A program made the position numbers and the translations under genes. A stretch of DNA of 64,000 nucleotides from Microbacterium sp. SS28 (GTDB lineage Bacteria > Actinomycetota > Actinomycetes > Actinomycetales > Microbacteriaceae). Positions within the stretch are counted from its first letter, which is position 1. Each line of letters begins with the position of its first letter. The notes under the pieces were generated by a model, which worked only from the letters and a program-made list of their open reading frames with translations, searched no databases and was not told the origin of the DNA. Where the stretch lies: the NCBI RefSeq assembly GCF_022761035.1, contig NZ_JAKWJP010000001.1, positions 992,001 to 1,056,000 of the forward strand. Reading direction: 5' to 3'. Below, piece after piece: positions 40,441 through 49,460 of this stretch.

Positions 40441-43097
40441 TGGCGCAGCTGCATCGGGACGCCCAGGGCGTGCCGCACGTGCGGGCGTCCGGGGTGCTCG
40501 AACTCGCCGACGCGCAGGGCGAGGTCACGGCGCGCGATCGCGCGTGGCAGATCGAGACCGATCGGCTGCGCGCCGAGGGGCGCCTCTCCGAGCTGATCGG
40601 CGAGGCGGGTCGCGCGTGGGACGTGTTCGCGCGGCGCGCGCGGCTCGACGACACGGCGCGGCGCGCGTTCGACGCGCTCGATGGTGAGACTTCCGCCTTC
40701 GTCCGCGCCTACACCGCGGGGGTGCGGCGGGGGCTGCGCGCCGGGTCGCCGGCCGAGTTCGCGGCGCTCGACGAGCGCTTCGGGGACGAGGTCGAGGTCG
40801 ACGAGTGGCCCGACCACGCTCCGCTCGGCATCCTGCACGTCGCGCACGTGCTCTTCACGTCGTACCCCTTGATCCTGTGGCGCGCGCACGTCGCGGCGAC
40901 GCTCGGCGACGAGTGGATCACGTTGTTCGACGCCGACGACGGGGTGTCGTCCTCGGGCAGCAACGCGTGGGCGCTGCACGGCTCGCTGACCGACAGCGGG
41001 ATGCCGCTGCTCGCCGGCGATCCGCACCGCATGTTCGAGCTGCCGGGGGTGTACCAGCAGGTGCGGCTCGCGTGCGACGAGTTCGACGTCGTGGGGCTCG
41101 CGTTCCCGGGCGTTCCCGGGGTGCCCCACTTCGCGCACACCGGCGAGGCCGCCTGGGGCATCACGAACGCGATGGCGCACGGCACCGACGTGTTCCGCGA
41201 GACGCTCCGCCGCACGGCGGACGGTGTCGAGGCGCTCGGGCCGGACGGCTGGCGTGCCGCCTCGGTCGTCCGGTCGACGCTGCTCGTGCGCGGCGGCGAG
41301 CCGGTCGAGGTCGAGGCGATCGAGACGGAGCGCGGGCCCGTCGTGACCGACCTCCGCACCGACGGCGACACCCTCGTCGGGTGGTCGGTGCGACTGCCGG
41401 GGCGCGCCGAGTCCGATCTCGGGTTCGCCGCTCTGCTGCCACTCCTCCGCGCGCGCACGGCGGCCGACGTCGTCGACGTCTTCGGCTCGTGGGTCGACCC
41501 CGTCAACCGCCTGCTCGTGGCCGACCGCGGCGGCGCGGTGCTGTCGGCGACCGTCGGAGCGGCGCTCGACCGCGCGCCGGCCGAGCGGCTGCTGCCGCAG
41601 GATGCAGCATCCGTCGCGCCCGTCGGGACACGGCGGCTGCCGCCGGCCACCGCCGTCCCGGACATCCAGGTGGATGCGAACGAGCGCCCGTCGCGGGCCG
41701 ATCTCGACCTCGGGGCGGGCTATGCCGCGCCGCATCGCGCGCGCCGCATCCGTGCCCTCCTCGACGAACGGGAGCCGGGCTCGACGAGTGACTTCGCGCC
41801 GATCTGGGGCGATACGGCGGTGGCCTCGGCCGATGCGCTGCTCGCGTACCTGCCGCGCGAGGACCTCACCGAGGCCGAGTCGGCCGTGTGCAACGCGCTC
41901 GACGAGTGGGATCGGCGGATGGATGCCGCATCCCCCGCCGCGGGGGCCTTCGCGGCGTGGCGCGCGGCGGTCGTCCGGCGCGCCGCCGCGCATCCCGCGC
42001 TCGCACCGCTCCACCTGCCGCACGGCTTCGGCGCCGTCTACGACCCCTGGTTCTCCGTGGCGGGACGCGTCGCGGCGGGCCTGGCACAGCTGCTCGCGCA
42101 TCCCGCGCTCGCTGACGACGCGCACCGCCTCGCACGGGAGGCCCTCGCCGAAGTCGCCGACGCGGGCGTGCGGCCGTGGGGAGAGACGCACCGGCTGCTG
42201 CCGCTGCACGTGCTCGCCGATGTGCCGGGTGTCGCCGATCCGGGTGCCGGACTGGATGTGGCACTGTCGGGCGACGTCGAGACCGTGCGCTGCACGGGCT
42301 CGACGCCGGGGCTGACGGATCGCAGCTGGCGCGGCTCGGTCGCGCGCTGGGCGTGGGACCTCGCCGATCGCGACGCGAGCCTGTGGAGCGTGCCGTTCGG
42401 GGCTTCGGGCGATCCGGCGTCGCCGCACTTCGCCGACCAGCTCGACCCCTGGCGCGACGTCGCCCCCGCCCGCGTCGTCACGGACTGGGACGCCCTCGCG
42501 CCCGATCTGATCCTCGGCCCGCGGCTCGCGTCCGGGCGTCCGGGAGAGGTCGTGCACGTGCAGCAGGACCCCGTCCTCGGGACGATCGAGTTCGCCGTCC
42601 TCGATCCGGAAGGCGACCTCGACACGATTCACGAGTGGGTGACCCAGCCGCGCGGGAAGTTCTGGGGGCTGGGCGAGCTGCCGCGCGACGAGCTGCGCGA
42701 GCTGTACGCCTTCGTCGACGCGCTGCCGACGCACCATGCGTTCCTCATCCGCCGCGACGGGCTGCCCGTCGCGCTCCTTCAGACGTACGAGCCCGAGCAC
42801 GATCCCGTGGGCGACTGCTATCCCGTGCAGCCGGGCGATGTCGGCATGCACTTCTTCCTGGGGGCCCGGGGCGAGCGAGTCGCGTCGTTCACGACGCGAC
42901 TCGCGGCCGCCGTCGCGCGGTTCCTGTTCGCGCAGCCCGCTGCGCGGCGCGTCGTGGCCGAGCCCGACGTCGGAAACGAGGCGGCGGTCGGGCGGATGCA
43001 GCGCCTCGGCTTCGAGCTCGGCCCCGAGATCGATCTGCCGGGCAAGCGTGCGCAGCTCGCCTTCCTCACCCGCGAGCGCTGGGGCGCTGCGGGGTAG
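40440..43097 (+). CDS. Penicillin-acylase (Ntn hydrolase) fused to a siderophore-type GNAT acyltransferase
   Basis: 885 residues; the ATG shares one base with the previous stop. Residues ~1-690 are a penicillin-amidase-family protein: RDRAWQIETDRLRAEGRLSE early, and SSGSNAWALHG with Ser174 the expected nucleophile released by autoprocessing. FAHTGEAAWGITNAMAHGTDVF and FADQLDPWRDV come later. Residues ~700-885 are a GNAT domain of the DesC/IucB type (GKFWGLGELPRDELRELYAFVD and RRVVAEPDVGNEAAVGRM). No signal peptide is present, unlike classical secreted acylases. Together with desABCD-like genes it probably sets or edits the acyl group of the siderophore. I recall separate acylase and acyltransferase genes in some Streptomyces clusters; a fusion is unusual. 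Confidence 0.85.
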   Translation: MAQLHRDAQGVPHVRASGVLELADAQGEVTARDRAWQIETDRLRAEGRLSELIGEAGRAWDVFARRARLDDTARRAFDALDGETSAFVRAYTAGVRRGLRAGSPAEFAALDERFGDEVEVDEWPDHAPLGILHVAHVLFTSYPLILWRAHVAATLGDEWITLFDADDGVSSSGSNAWALHGSLTDSGMPLLAGDPHRMFELPGVYQQVRLACDEFDVVGLAFPGVPGVPHFAHTGEAAWGITNAMAHGTDVFRETLRRTADGVEALGPDGWRAASVVRSTLLVRGGEPVEVEAIETERGPVVTDLRTDGDTLVGWSVRLPGRAESDLGFAALLPLLRARTAADVVDVFGSWVDPVNRLLVADRGGAVLSATVGAALDRAPAERLLPQDAASVAPVGTRRLPPATAVPDIQVDANERPSRADLDLGAGYAAPHRARRIRALLDEREPGSTSDFAPIWGDTAVASADALLAYLPREDLTEAESAVCNALDEWDRRMDAASPAAGAFAAWRAAVVRRAAAHPALAPLHLPHGFGAVYDPWFSVAGRVAAGLAQLLAHPALADDAHRLAREALAEVADAGVRPWGETHRLLPLHVLADVPGVADPGAGLDVALSGDVETVRCTGSTPGLTDRSWRGSVARWAWDLADRDASLWSVPFGASGDPASPHFADQLDPWRDVAPARVVTDWDALAPDLILGPRLASGRPGEVVHVQQDPVLGTIEFAVLDPEGDLDTIHEWVTQPRGKFWGLGELPRDELRELYAFVDALPTHHAFLIRRDGLPVALLQTYEPEHDPVGDCYPVQPGDVGMHFFLGARGERVASFTTRLAAAVARFLFAQPAARRVVAEPDVGNEAAVGRMQRLGFELGPEIDLPGKRAQLAFLTRERWGAAG

Positions 43098-43132
43098 TGC
43101 CGGGCGCGACGACCACCCCGGAGAAAGAGGAA

Positions 43133-43160
43133 GCCCCGACCGTTACCACACGGCCGGGGC
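43133..43160. terminator. Terminator of the siderophore operon
   Basis: GCCCCG(A)CCGT and ACGG(C)CGGGGC pair around a short loop, with one mismatch, 35 bases after the fusion gene. It marks the operon end and also faces the convergent gene at 43233-43811. Confidence 0.6.
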
Positions 43161-43232
43161 GAGACGAATGAGAAGTTCGCCTATCCCGACCAGCGTACCG
43201 CGCAAGCCTGGGAGGTGGCAGAACGGGTCGGG

Positions 43233-43811
43233 TCAGGTGCGGTCCGACTCGAGCGGGGCGGTGTCGCCCTTCTCGAGCCGGCGACGGTGCGCGCCCAGGC
43301 GCGGCAGGTCGACGAGCCGCAGCGCCTGCATGCGCGCCTCCCGCATCGTGTCGTAGTCGGGGTCGTACTCGGGCCGCATGCCCTCGACCTTCAGGCGGCG
43401 CTGCAGGTTGGATTCGACATCCCCCCATGCGGCGTCGCGCGCTTCGGCGACGAGCTCGCGGACGGCGTCGGCGTTCGCGGCTCGACGGCGCAGCTCCTTC
43501 GCGATTCCCTGGTACTGCCGCTGGCGGCGGCGCAGGTTGCGCGTGTCGCGGTCGCGATAGTCGTGCGTGCCGTGGGAGTCGCTGTACTTGCCCCAGGCGG
43601 CGCGACGCTGGCGACGCGCGAGGGTCGCGGCGGCATCCTGCTCGTCGGCGAGCGCGATGAGCGTGTCGTGCGCGAACTGCGCGAGGCGATCGATGTCGTA
43701 GGACGCGTCGTTGCTGATCGCCTCGACCAGGATGTGGTTGCGCACGGAGAGCCGAGCGGCGGCCGAGGCGATCGAGAGTCCCTCCTCGATCGCGTCCGCG
43801 GTCCTGCCCAT
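43233..43811 (-). CDS. Conserved hypothetical helical protein
   Basis: 192 residues from the ATG at 43809-43811 with GGAGGAGG seven bases upstream. It is mostly helical and rich in Arg, Asp and Ala. ADAIEEGLSIASAAARLSVR at the start could be a helix-turn-helix, and RRRQRQYQGIAKELRRRAAN looks like a coiled coil. There is no membrane segment or named domain. Function unknown. Confidence 0.6.
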   Translation of the reverse strand: MGRTADAIEEGLSIASAAARLSVRNHILVEAISNDASYDIDRLAQFAHDTLIALADEQDAAATLARRQRRAAWGKYSDSHGTHDYRDRDTRNLRRRQRQYQGIAKELRRRAANADAVRELVAEARDAAWGDVESNLQRRLKVEGMRPEYDPDYDTMREARMQALRLVDLPRLGAHRRRLEKGDTAPLESDRT

Positions 43812-43918
43812 ACGTCGCACCTCCTCCGCCTTCGAGGCTACCGCCGTCGGTCATCAGCTCGTGCTCGCGTCAGGGAGAATCGAGGACGACTCTGCGATGG
43901 AGCAGGAAAGGAAAGACG

Positions 43919-44767
43919 ATGGCCAGGATGCAGCGACTCGACGTACGGGGGAAGACCACCGTCATCACGGGCGCGGCCAGCGGCATGGGTGCCGAGGTCG
44001 CGCGCGAGCTCGCGCGCCGCGGTGCACGCCTCGCGCTCGTCGACCGCAACGCGCAGGGGCTGACTTCTCTCGCGGGCGAACTCGGGGGCCAGGGGCACAC
44101 GACGCACGTCGTCGACCTCACCGACGACGAGGCTGTGCTCGCGCTCGCGAGCGAGGTCGAGGCATCCCACCCGCATGTCCAGGCGCTCGTGACGTGCGCC
44201 GGCTCTTCGATGCTCGGAGACGTGGACCAGCTCACGATGGACGAGATGCGCTGGCTCATGGACGTCAACCTGTGGGGCACGGTGAACATCACGAAGGCCC
44301 TCCTGCCTGCGCTCCGGCGCGAGCCGGCGGCGCACATCACGCACCTCGTGTCGATCTACGGGCTCGCGGCCCCCGCGGGGCGCATCCCGTACGCGATGAG
44401 CAAGTATGCCGTGCGCGGGTTCACCGAGGCGCTGCGGCACGAGCTCGAGGACTCGACGGTGAGCGTCGGCGCCGTGTACCCCGCGGGCGTGAAGACGGGG
44501 ATCATCCTGCACGGCCGGTATGCGGCATCCATCGATCCCGCCGTCGCCGACCGCGCGGCACAGGCGCAGGCCGCGATGTACCACACCGAGCCCGCCGACG
44601 CGGCGCGCAAGATCGTGGAGGCGACCGTCCGGCGCTCGGCGCGGACGATGGTGGGGCGTGAGGCGCGGCTCGTCGACGTGCTCGCCCGCGTGACCCCGAA
44701 CGGCTACTGGGCCTTCATGCGTCGCCCGCTGCGCGCAGCGATCGACACCCGGACGCCCGTCGCGTAG
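43919..44767 (+). CDS. Short-chain dehydrogenase/reductase
   Basis: 282 residues from an ATG with GGAAAGGA upstream. The classical Rossmann signature TVITGAASGMGAEVA (~13-27), VTCAGSS, VSIYGLAAPAGRIPYAMSKYAV with the Tyr-x3-Lys pair near 157-161 and VYPAGVKT are present. It is an NAD(P)(H)-dependent oxidoreductase with an unknown alcohol or ketone substrate. It stands alone between convergent genes. Confidence 0.88.
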   Translation: MARMQRLDVRGKTTVITGAASGMGAEVARELARRGARLALVDRNAQGLTSLAGELGGQGHTTHVVDLTDDEAVLALASEVEASHPHVQALVTCAGSSMLGDVDQLTMDEMRWLMDVNLWGTVNITKALLPALRREPAAHITHLVSIYGLAAPAGRIPYAMSKYAVRGFTEALRHELEDSTVSVGAVYPAGVKTGIILHGRYAASIDPAVADRAAQAQAAMYHTEPADAARKIVEATVRRSARTMVGREARLVDVLARVTPNGYWAFMRRPLRAAIDTRTPVA

Positions 44768-44776
44768 CGCGCGGCC

Positions 44777-45226
44777 TCAGGCCGAGAGCTTCGCGACGAC
44801 CGCGTCCACGCGCCGCGCACGCGTCTCGGCGGCCTTCGCGGACTCGACCGACGTGACGTGCGCCTTGCGGCTGCTCGGGGAGAGCGCGTCGAACGCCTCG
44901 CGCAGCCCTGCTCCGGCGAGCGCCGCCGCGAGGTCGTCGGGCACGTCGACGGTGCGCGGAGCCGTGTCGAGCTCCACGTCCACCGTGATCGCGTCGCCGC
45001 CGCCGATGCCCGTCGCGGCGCGCTTGTCGGAGCTGAACGGGATGAGGGACTTGCCGCCCATCACCCCGACCGTACTCCGGTACTCGAAGCCGTTCACCGT
45101 CACGGCGACGGCGGGGCGCTTGCCGCCGGCGAGCGCCTCGATGACCTCGGGCGGCACTTCGATCCCGGTGTTGTTTCCCATGAGGAGCATCGTCGTCTCG
45201 AATCGCACGGCTCGAGTCTGCCGCAT
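44777..45226 (-). CDS. DUF1905/YdeI-type (OmpD-associated) protein
   Basis: 149 residues from the ATG at 45224-45226 with GAGGGG upstream; an internal GTG seven bases into the conserved VRFETTMLL is an alternative. The first ~95 residues are a DUF1905 barrel (GNNTGIEVPPEVIEALAGGKRPAVAVTVNGFEYRS). The last 40 form the YdeI-like segment (AFDALSPSSRKAHVTSVESAKAAETRARRVD). Members are small and not functionally settled; YdeI has been linked to peptide stress. Confidence 0.75.
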   Translation of the reverse strand: MRQTRAVRFETTMLLMGNNTGIEVPPEVIEALAGGKRPAVAVTVNGFEYRSTVGVMGGKSLIPFSSDKRAATGIGGGDAITVDVELDTAPRTVDVPDDLAAALAGAGLREAFDALSPSSRKAHVTSVESAKAAETRARRVDAVVAKLSA

Positions 45227-45337
45227 TAGCAACCCCTCAGTGCGGATGCAAGCCCCCCGGCAGCCGCGATGCCCGAGCGTAGCGTCGAGGAACGGCCCGG
45301 TCGACGGGCGCCACCCTCACCACGAAGGAGCACTCCG

Positions 45338-45541
45338 ATGGGATTCACTGAAGACGCCAAGGAGACGGCTGAGACGGCCGGTCGCAAGATCCAGGACGCG
45401 TGGGAAGACACCGTCGACAAGATCGGCGACAAGATCGATGAGGTCAAGGCTGACGCCGACGTCAAGAAGGCCGAAGCCGAACGAGACTCGGTCCACAAGC
45501 GCAACGAGGTGAAGGCCGACCTGCGCGGCGACGACCACTGA
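45338..45541 (+). CDS. Small charged helical protein, CsbD-like in character
   Basis: 67 residues from the ATG at 45338 with AAGGAG upstream. It is an almost uninterrupted amphipathic helix: ETAGRKIQDAWEDTVDKIGDK, then Lys/Glu/Ala/Asp heptads. The composition matches small stress-induced proteins such as CsbD or LEA-like peptides, but alignment to a family was not certain. It is followed by a strong terminator. Confidence 0.6.
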   Translation: MGFTEDAKETAETAGRKIQDAWEDTVDKIGDKIDEVKADADVKKAEAERDSVHKRNEVKADLRGDDH

Positions 45542-45594
45542 AGACGCGCCGCGACCGCTGCACGCTGCCCGGTCGCGGGGTGAGAAGCCGAAGG

Positions 45595-45616
45595 GCCCCG
45601 GAGTGCACTCCGGGGC
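45595..45616. terminator. Terminator hairpin after the small charged protein
   Basis: A perfect 22-bp palindrome with 11-bp arms GCCCCGGAGTG and CACTCCGGGGC. Flanking GAAG and CTTC extend the pairing with one G-T wobble. It is placed 54 bases past the stop. Confidence 0.75.
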
Positions 45617-45749
45617 TCTTCGCACGCGCCCTGGGGACTCTTCGGAGGCGTTCTCGATCCGATCCGGAACGGATCCAAACCGATCGAGTGGATGCTCCGA
45701 ACAACCCTCTGACGCGGCATCCGGCCGCGCATCGAAGGGGGAGGATCCC

Positions 45750-46166
45750 ATGCGCTCGTCACCGAATCGCCTCGTCGCCACGATCTTCGGCGCCGTCTAC
45801 CTGCTCGTCGGAACGCTCGGCTTCACCGCGACCGTCGGCATCCCGCTCGTCGCGACCGACGGCGGCCTGCTGCTGGGCATCTTCGAGGTCAACCCGCTGC
45901 ACAACATCGCCCACCTGCTGATCGGCGGGGCCCTGCTCGCGTCGGGGCTCGTCTCGGTGCGCGCGGCGAAGGCCGTCAACAGCGTCGTCGGCGCGGCCTA
46001 TCTGCTGCTCGGCATCGCCGGGTTCTTCCTCGTGGGGACGGCTCTCAACGTGCTCGCCCTGAACACTCCCGACCACTTCCTGCACCTCGCGAGCGCGATC
46101 GTGCTGCTGGGTGTCGGGCTCGCCGCGGACCGCGCTCCGGCGCTCACGACCAGCCGCACGGCGTGA
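45750..46166 (+). CDS. DUF4383 membrane protein
   Basis: 138 residues from the ATG at 45750 with AAGGGGGAGG upstream. Four transmembrane helices are arranged in the family's pattern: VATIFGAVYLLVGTLGF, then GIFEVNPLHNIAHLLIGGALLASGL, AVNSVVGAAYLLLGIAGFFLV and FLHLASAIVLLGVGLA. The NPLHNIAHL and DHFLHL motifs are diagnostic of DUF4383. The function is unknown. Its stop lies 11 bases before the next start, so the pair forms an operon. Confidence 0.88.
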   Translation: MRSSPNRLVATIFGAVYLLVGTLGFTATVGIPLVATDGGLLLGIFEVNPLHNIAHLLIGGALLASGLVSVRAAKAVNSVVGAAYLLLGIAGFFLVGTALNVLALNTPDHFLHLASAIVLLGVGLAADRAPALTTSRTA

Positions 46167-46177
46167 AAGGACCGGCC

Positions 46178-46723
46178 GTGCACGCGACGCTGGTCGAGGC
46201 ATCCCGTAGGAGGGGACCGGATGCCTCACCCGCCGCGTGGGCGGCCGTTGCGGCGTGGGGTGCGGGGCTCATTCAGCTCGCGCTCGGCGCCGGGATGCTC
46301 ACGACGCCGACAGGCGCGCAGGCGGCTGGGGTTCCGCTCGCAGCGCTCGGCATCGGGAGCCTCGTATGGGGGGCGGCGGCGCTCGCCCGCGGACGCGTCA
46401 TCGCGCCGCGGGCGGGTGTCGCGGGGGTTGTCGCAGGACTCGTCGCGGGCGGGCTCGGGCTGTGGGCCGATCCCGCCCGCACGAGCGTCGGGGCGGCCGG
46501 AGCGGCATCCGTCCTTCTCATGGCGGTCGGACTGGCCTGCGGGCGCACGCTGCGGAAGGGCGGGAGGGTCCCCGCGCCCACTCCCCCGCGTCTCGCGCCG
46601 CTGTTCATCGCCGCGGTCGTCGTGGCCGCCGTCGTGACGCCGGCGCTTTCAGCGACCGAGGCGGGCCGCCTCGCGCCCGACCACGGCTCGCACGGCGTCG
46701 TCGAGGACGTGCACTCGCACTGA
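46178..46723 (+). CDS. Four-to-five-helix membrane protein
   Basis: 181 residues from a GTG at 46178 with GAAAGGA upstream; a GTG at 46163 overlapping the DUF4383 stop is the alternative. Hydrophobic segments occur at AAWGAGLIQLALGAGMLT, GVPLAALGIGSLVWGAAAL, AGVAGVVAGLVAGGLGLW, ASVLLMAVGLACG and FIAAVVVAAVVTPAL. The C-terminus is His-rich (DHGSHGVVEDVHSH). No family was recognised. Confidence 0.65.
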   Translation: MHATLVEASRRRGPDASPAAWAAVAAWGAGLIQLALGAGMLTTPTGAQAAGVPLAALGIGSLVWGAAALARGRVIAPRAGVAGVVAGLVAGGLGLWADPARTSVGAAGAASVLLMAVGLACGRTLRKGGRVPAPTPPRLAPLFIAAVVVAAVVTPALSATEAGRLAPDHGSHGVVEDVHSH

Positions 46724-46728
46724 CGCGG

Positions 46729-46759
46729 GGCCTGGGCGATGCGTCGCGACGCCCGGGCC
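46729..46759. terminator. Candidate terminator between convergent membrane-protein and galM genes
   Basis: GGCCTGGGCG and CGCCCGGGCC form a 10-bp stem with one wobble around an 11-base loop, just after the membrane-protein stop. Confidence 0.45.
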
Positions 46760-46859
46760 GACCTCGGAGGGGGCGACCCCTCGGCAAGCGCGGGGACCGT
46801 GGATGCGCGACGGACGCCCCCACCCGGGTCGCTGAGCGTGCCGAAGCGTCGCCGCCTGG

Positions 46860-47810
46860 TCAGAGAGCGGCGATGCGCCAGGAGGCCGTCGTCGACGCCG
46901 CGGGCTCGAGCACGATGAGCCCCGCGTCGTACGCGTACGACGCGGCGTTGAACGCGTCGGGCGCGCACGTCATGGGCTCGACCGCGAGACCCGCGCGGTG
47001 ACCCGGCTGCGCCGGACCGCCGGGGAGATCCGCCGTGTGGACCTGCACCCAGGGGCACGCGGCATCCCACGTCATCTCGACGCCCGTGCCGCCCGCGTCC
47101 GTGAGCCGGACGGTGGCGATGCCGGACGCGTCGCGCACCAGCCCCGTGTAGGCGTGGTCGATCTCGGCGGCGCCGATGAGGTGCGCCTCGCGGTAGTCGA
47201 AGCGCGCGGCGTCGTCCGCGTCGACGGCGCGCAGCTCGGTCGGGATGAGGCGGTCGTCCGTCACGGCGAGCACCTGCGCGGCCGGGAGCTCGAACGTCCA
47301 CTCGTCGAGAGCTGCGGGCCCCGCGACGAGGTACGGATGGGGCCCTGTCCCCCACGGTGCGGGGGCGACGCTGTCGTTTCGTCCCGTCACGGTCTGCACG
47401 AGCCCGTCGGCGCTCAGCCGGTAGGTCGTGGTGACCTCGACGCGCCACGGGTAGCCGGCCTGCGGCTCGATCGTCGCGGCGAGCGTCACGTGATCGGAGC
47501 CCGCGTCGGTCACCTGGAAGTCGAGCCACGCGGCGAGTCCGTGCAGCGCGTGGCCGCGCTTGGGCTCCGTGAGGGCGAGCTCGTGCGTGACGCCGTTCAG
47601 CGTGAACACGCCGTCGACGACGCGGTTCGGCCACGGCGCGAGCGTCGCACCGCGGTATCCCGGACGCAGCTCGTCGGCGTCGAACGGCACGACGAGGTCG
47701 CGCCCGTCGTGGCGCAGCGCGCGCAGCGAAGCGCCGACGCTGGCGATGACGGCTTCGTAGGCTCCACACCGAAGGGTGTGCTGGATGCCGGAGACCGCGG
47801 TACGTCCCAT
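46860..47810 (-). CDS. galM: Aldose 1-epimerase
   Basis: 316 residues. It interconverts sugar anomers. Family motifs are YRGATLAPWPNRVVDG (~52), KRGHALHGL with a catalytic-type His (~85), GTGPHPYLV with the second His (~165), DHAYTGL, and AVEPMTCAPDAFN with the catalytic Glu (~283). It follows araA on the same strand but is separated by a strong hairpin, so it has its own promoter (TACACT at plus-complement near 47865). The context suggests it supplies the arabinose anomer for isomerisation. Confidence 0.88.
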   Translation of the reverse strand: MGRTAVSGIQHTLRCGAYEAVIASVGASLRALRHDGRDLVVPFDADELRPGYRGATLAPWPNRVVDGVFTLNGVTHELALTEPKRGHALHGLAAWLDFQVTDAGSDHVTLAATIEPQAGYPWRVEVTTTYRLSADGLVQTVTGRNDSVAPAPWGTGPHPYLVAGPAALDEWTFELPAAQVLAVTDDRLIPTELRAVDADDAARFDYREAHLIGAAEIDHAYTGLVRDASGIATVRLTDAGGTGVEMTWDAACPWVQVHTADLPGGPAQPGHRAGLAVEPMTCAPDAFNAASYAYDAGLIVLEPAASTTASWRIAAL

Positions 47811-47880
47811 GAATGTGATTCCTCTACTCGAAGTTTGTTGCCGGGCCCCCGAAACGGTTCAGTGTATGGCCCCGGGAGAG

Positions 47881-47923
47881 CACACGTCGACCCGCCGGGC
47901 CGGAGCCGGCGGGTCGACGTGTG
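47881..47923. terminator. Strong terminator between araA and galM
   Basis: CACACGTCGACCCGCCGG (47881-47898) and its exact complement at 47906-47923 form an 18-bp perfect stem with a seven-base loop. It begins five bases after the araA stop on the minus strand. Confidence 0.9.
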
Positions 47924-47928
47924 CGGGG

Positions 47929-49440
47929 TCAGATGCCCTGTGCGAGGCGGTAGTACGCCTGGTTCCAGCGCAGCTCACGCTGGAAGCCGCGCACGGTGGT
48001 GTCCTCGTCGATGACGACGAGCTCGGTCTTGGCGATCTCGGCGAAGTCGCGGAACACCTCGATGCCGACCGCCGTCGTCATGACGGTGTGGTGCGCGGCA
48101 CCCGCCGCGAGCCAGCAGCCGGCGCTCGTCGCGAAGTCGGGCGCGGGCTTCCAGATCGCACGGCCGACGGGCAGCTTGGGCAGGTCGGGAGCCTCGACGT
48201 TCTCGACGACGTTCGCGACGAGGCGGAACCGGTCGCGCATGTCGCTCATCGCGACGACGAGTGCGGGGCCCGGGTCGGCCGTGAAGACGAGACGCACGGG
48301 GTCTTCCTTGCCGCCGATGCCGAGCGCGTGGATCTCGAGGCGCGGCTTGGCGGTCGTGAGCGATGGGGCGACCTCGAGCATGTGGGCTCCGAGGATGCGC
48401 TCGTTGCCGGGCACGAGATCGTAGGTGTAGTCCTCCATGAGGCTCGCGCCGCCGGGCAGGCCCGCGCCCATGACGTTCGCGACGCGCACGAGGATCGCCG
48501 TCTTCCAGTCGCCCTCGGCGCCGAAGCCGTAGCCCTCGGCCATGAGCCGCTGCACCGCGAGACCCGGCAGCTGCTTGAGCGCGCCGAGGTCTTCGAACGA
48601 CGTCGTGAAGGCGCCGAAGCCGCCCTCCTCGAGGAACGAGCGCAGACCCACCTCGATCGCGGCGCCGTCGCGCAGCGACTGGTGGCGCTCGGCGCCGGGG
48701 AGCAGCTCGGCGGCGACGTCGTACTGCGCGATGTACTCGGCCACGAGCGCGTCGATCTCGGCGTCGGTGGCCGCGGCGACGGCATCCGCCAGTTCGTTGA
48801 CGCCCCACGTGTTGACCTGCACGCCGAAGCGCAGCTCGGCCTCGGTCTTGTCGCCCTCGGTGACGGCGACGTAGCGCATGTTGTCGCCGAAGCGCGCGAG
48901 CTTGAGGCTGCGCGCTGCCGCCCAGCCGGCTGCGGCGCGCTGCCAGTCCTCGATCTGCTGCAGGACGACGGGGTGCGAGACGTGGCCGACGACCGTCTTG
49001 CGCGCGACGCCGAGGCGCGTCTGGATGTACCCGAACTCACGGTCGCCGTGCGCGGCCTGGTTGAGGTTCATGAAGTCGAAGTCGATGTCGTTCCACGGCA
49101 GCTCGACGTTCGCCTGCGTGTGCAGGTGCAGGAGCGGCTTCTGCAGCGCGTCGAGGCCCGCGATCCACATCTTGGCGGGGCTGAACGTGTGCATCCACGC
49201 GACGACACCGATGACGTCGTCGCGGCCGTTGACCTCGAGCGCGAGACGGCGGATCGAGTCGGAGTCCTTCAGGACGGGCTTCCAGACGACCTTGACGGGC
49301 AGGCCCGCGAGGCCGTCGGCGACGGCCTGCGACTGCTCGGCGACCTGGCGGAGCGTCTCTTCGCCGTAGAGGTTCTGGCTGCCCGTGACGAACCAGACTT
49401 CGTAGCCGTCGAGCGAGTTGGAGAGGGGTGTGCGGGTCAT
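47929..49440 (-). CDS. araA: L-arabinose isomerase
   Basis: 503 residues, the usual AraA length, from an ATG with AAGGAT upstream. It converts L-arabinose to L-ribulose with a divalent metal. The N-terminus ([18 protein letters not shown]), [31 protein letters not shown] and the metal-site region [13 protein letters not shown], with [21 protein letters not shown], are all intact. It is the third gene of araD-araB-araA, 20 bases after araB, and is closed by a terminator. Confidence 0.97.
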   Translation of the reverse strand: MTRTPLSNSLDGYEVWFVTGSQNLYGEETLRQVAEQSQAVADGLAGLPVKVVWKPVLKDSDSIRRLALEVNGRDDVIGVVAWMHTFSPAKMWIAGLDALQKPLLHLHTQANVELPWNDIDFDFMNLNQAAHGDREFGYIQTRLGVARKTVVGHVSHPVVLQQIEDWQRAAAGWAAARSLKLARFGDNMRYVAVTEGDKTEAELRFGVQVNTWGVNELADAVAAATDAEIDALVAEYIAQYDVAAELLPGAERHQSLRDGAAIEVGLRSFLEEGGFGAFTTSFEDLGALKQLPGLAVQRLMAEGYGFGAEGDWKTAILVRVANVMGAGLPGGASLMEDYTYDLVPGNERILGAHMLEVAPSLTTAKPRLEIHALGIGGKEDPVRLVFTADPGPALVVAMSDMRDRFRLVANVVENVEAPDLPKLPVGRAIWKPAPDFATSAGCWLAAGAAHHTVMTTAVGIEVFRDFAEIAKTELVVIDEDTTVRGFQRELRWNQAYYRLAQGI

Positions 49441-49460
49441 GGCGGATCCTTCAGTGGGGG

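Noticed and set aside
38317..42851. Long minus-strand frames of 664 and 821 residues across the siderophore operon
   Set aside because: Complement of the coding frame; they cross several real genes with overlapping starts and stops and show no domain.
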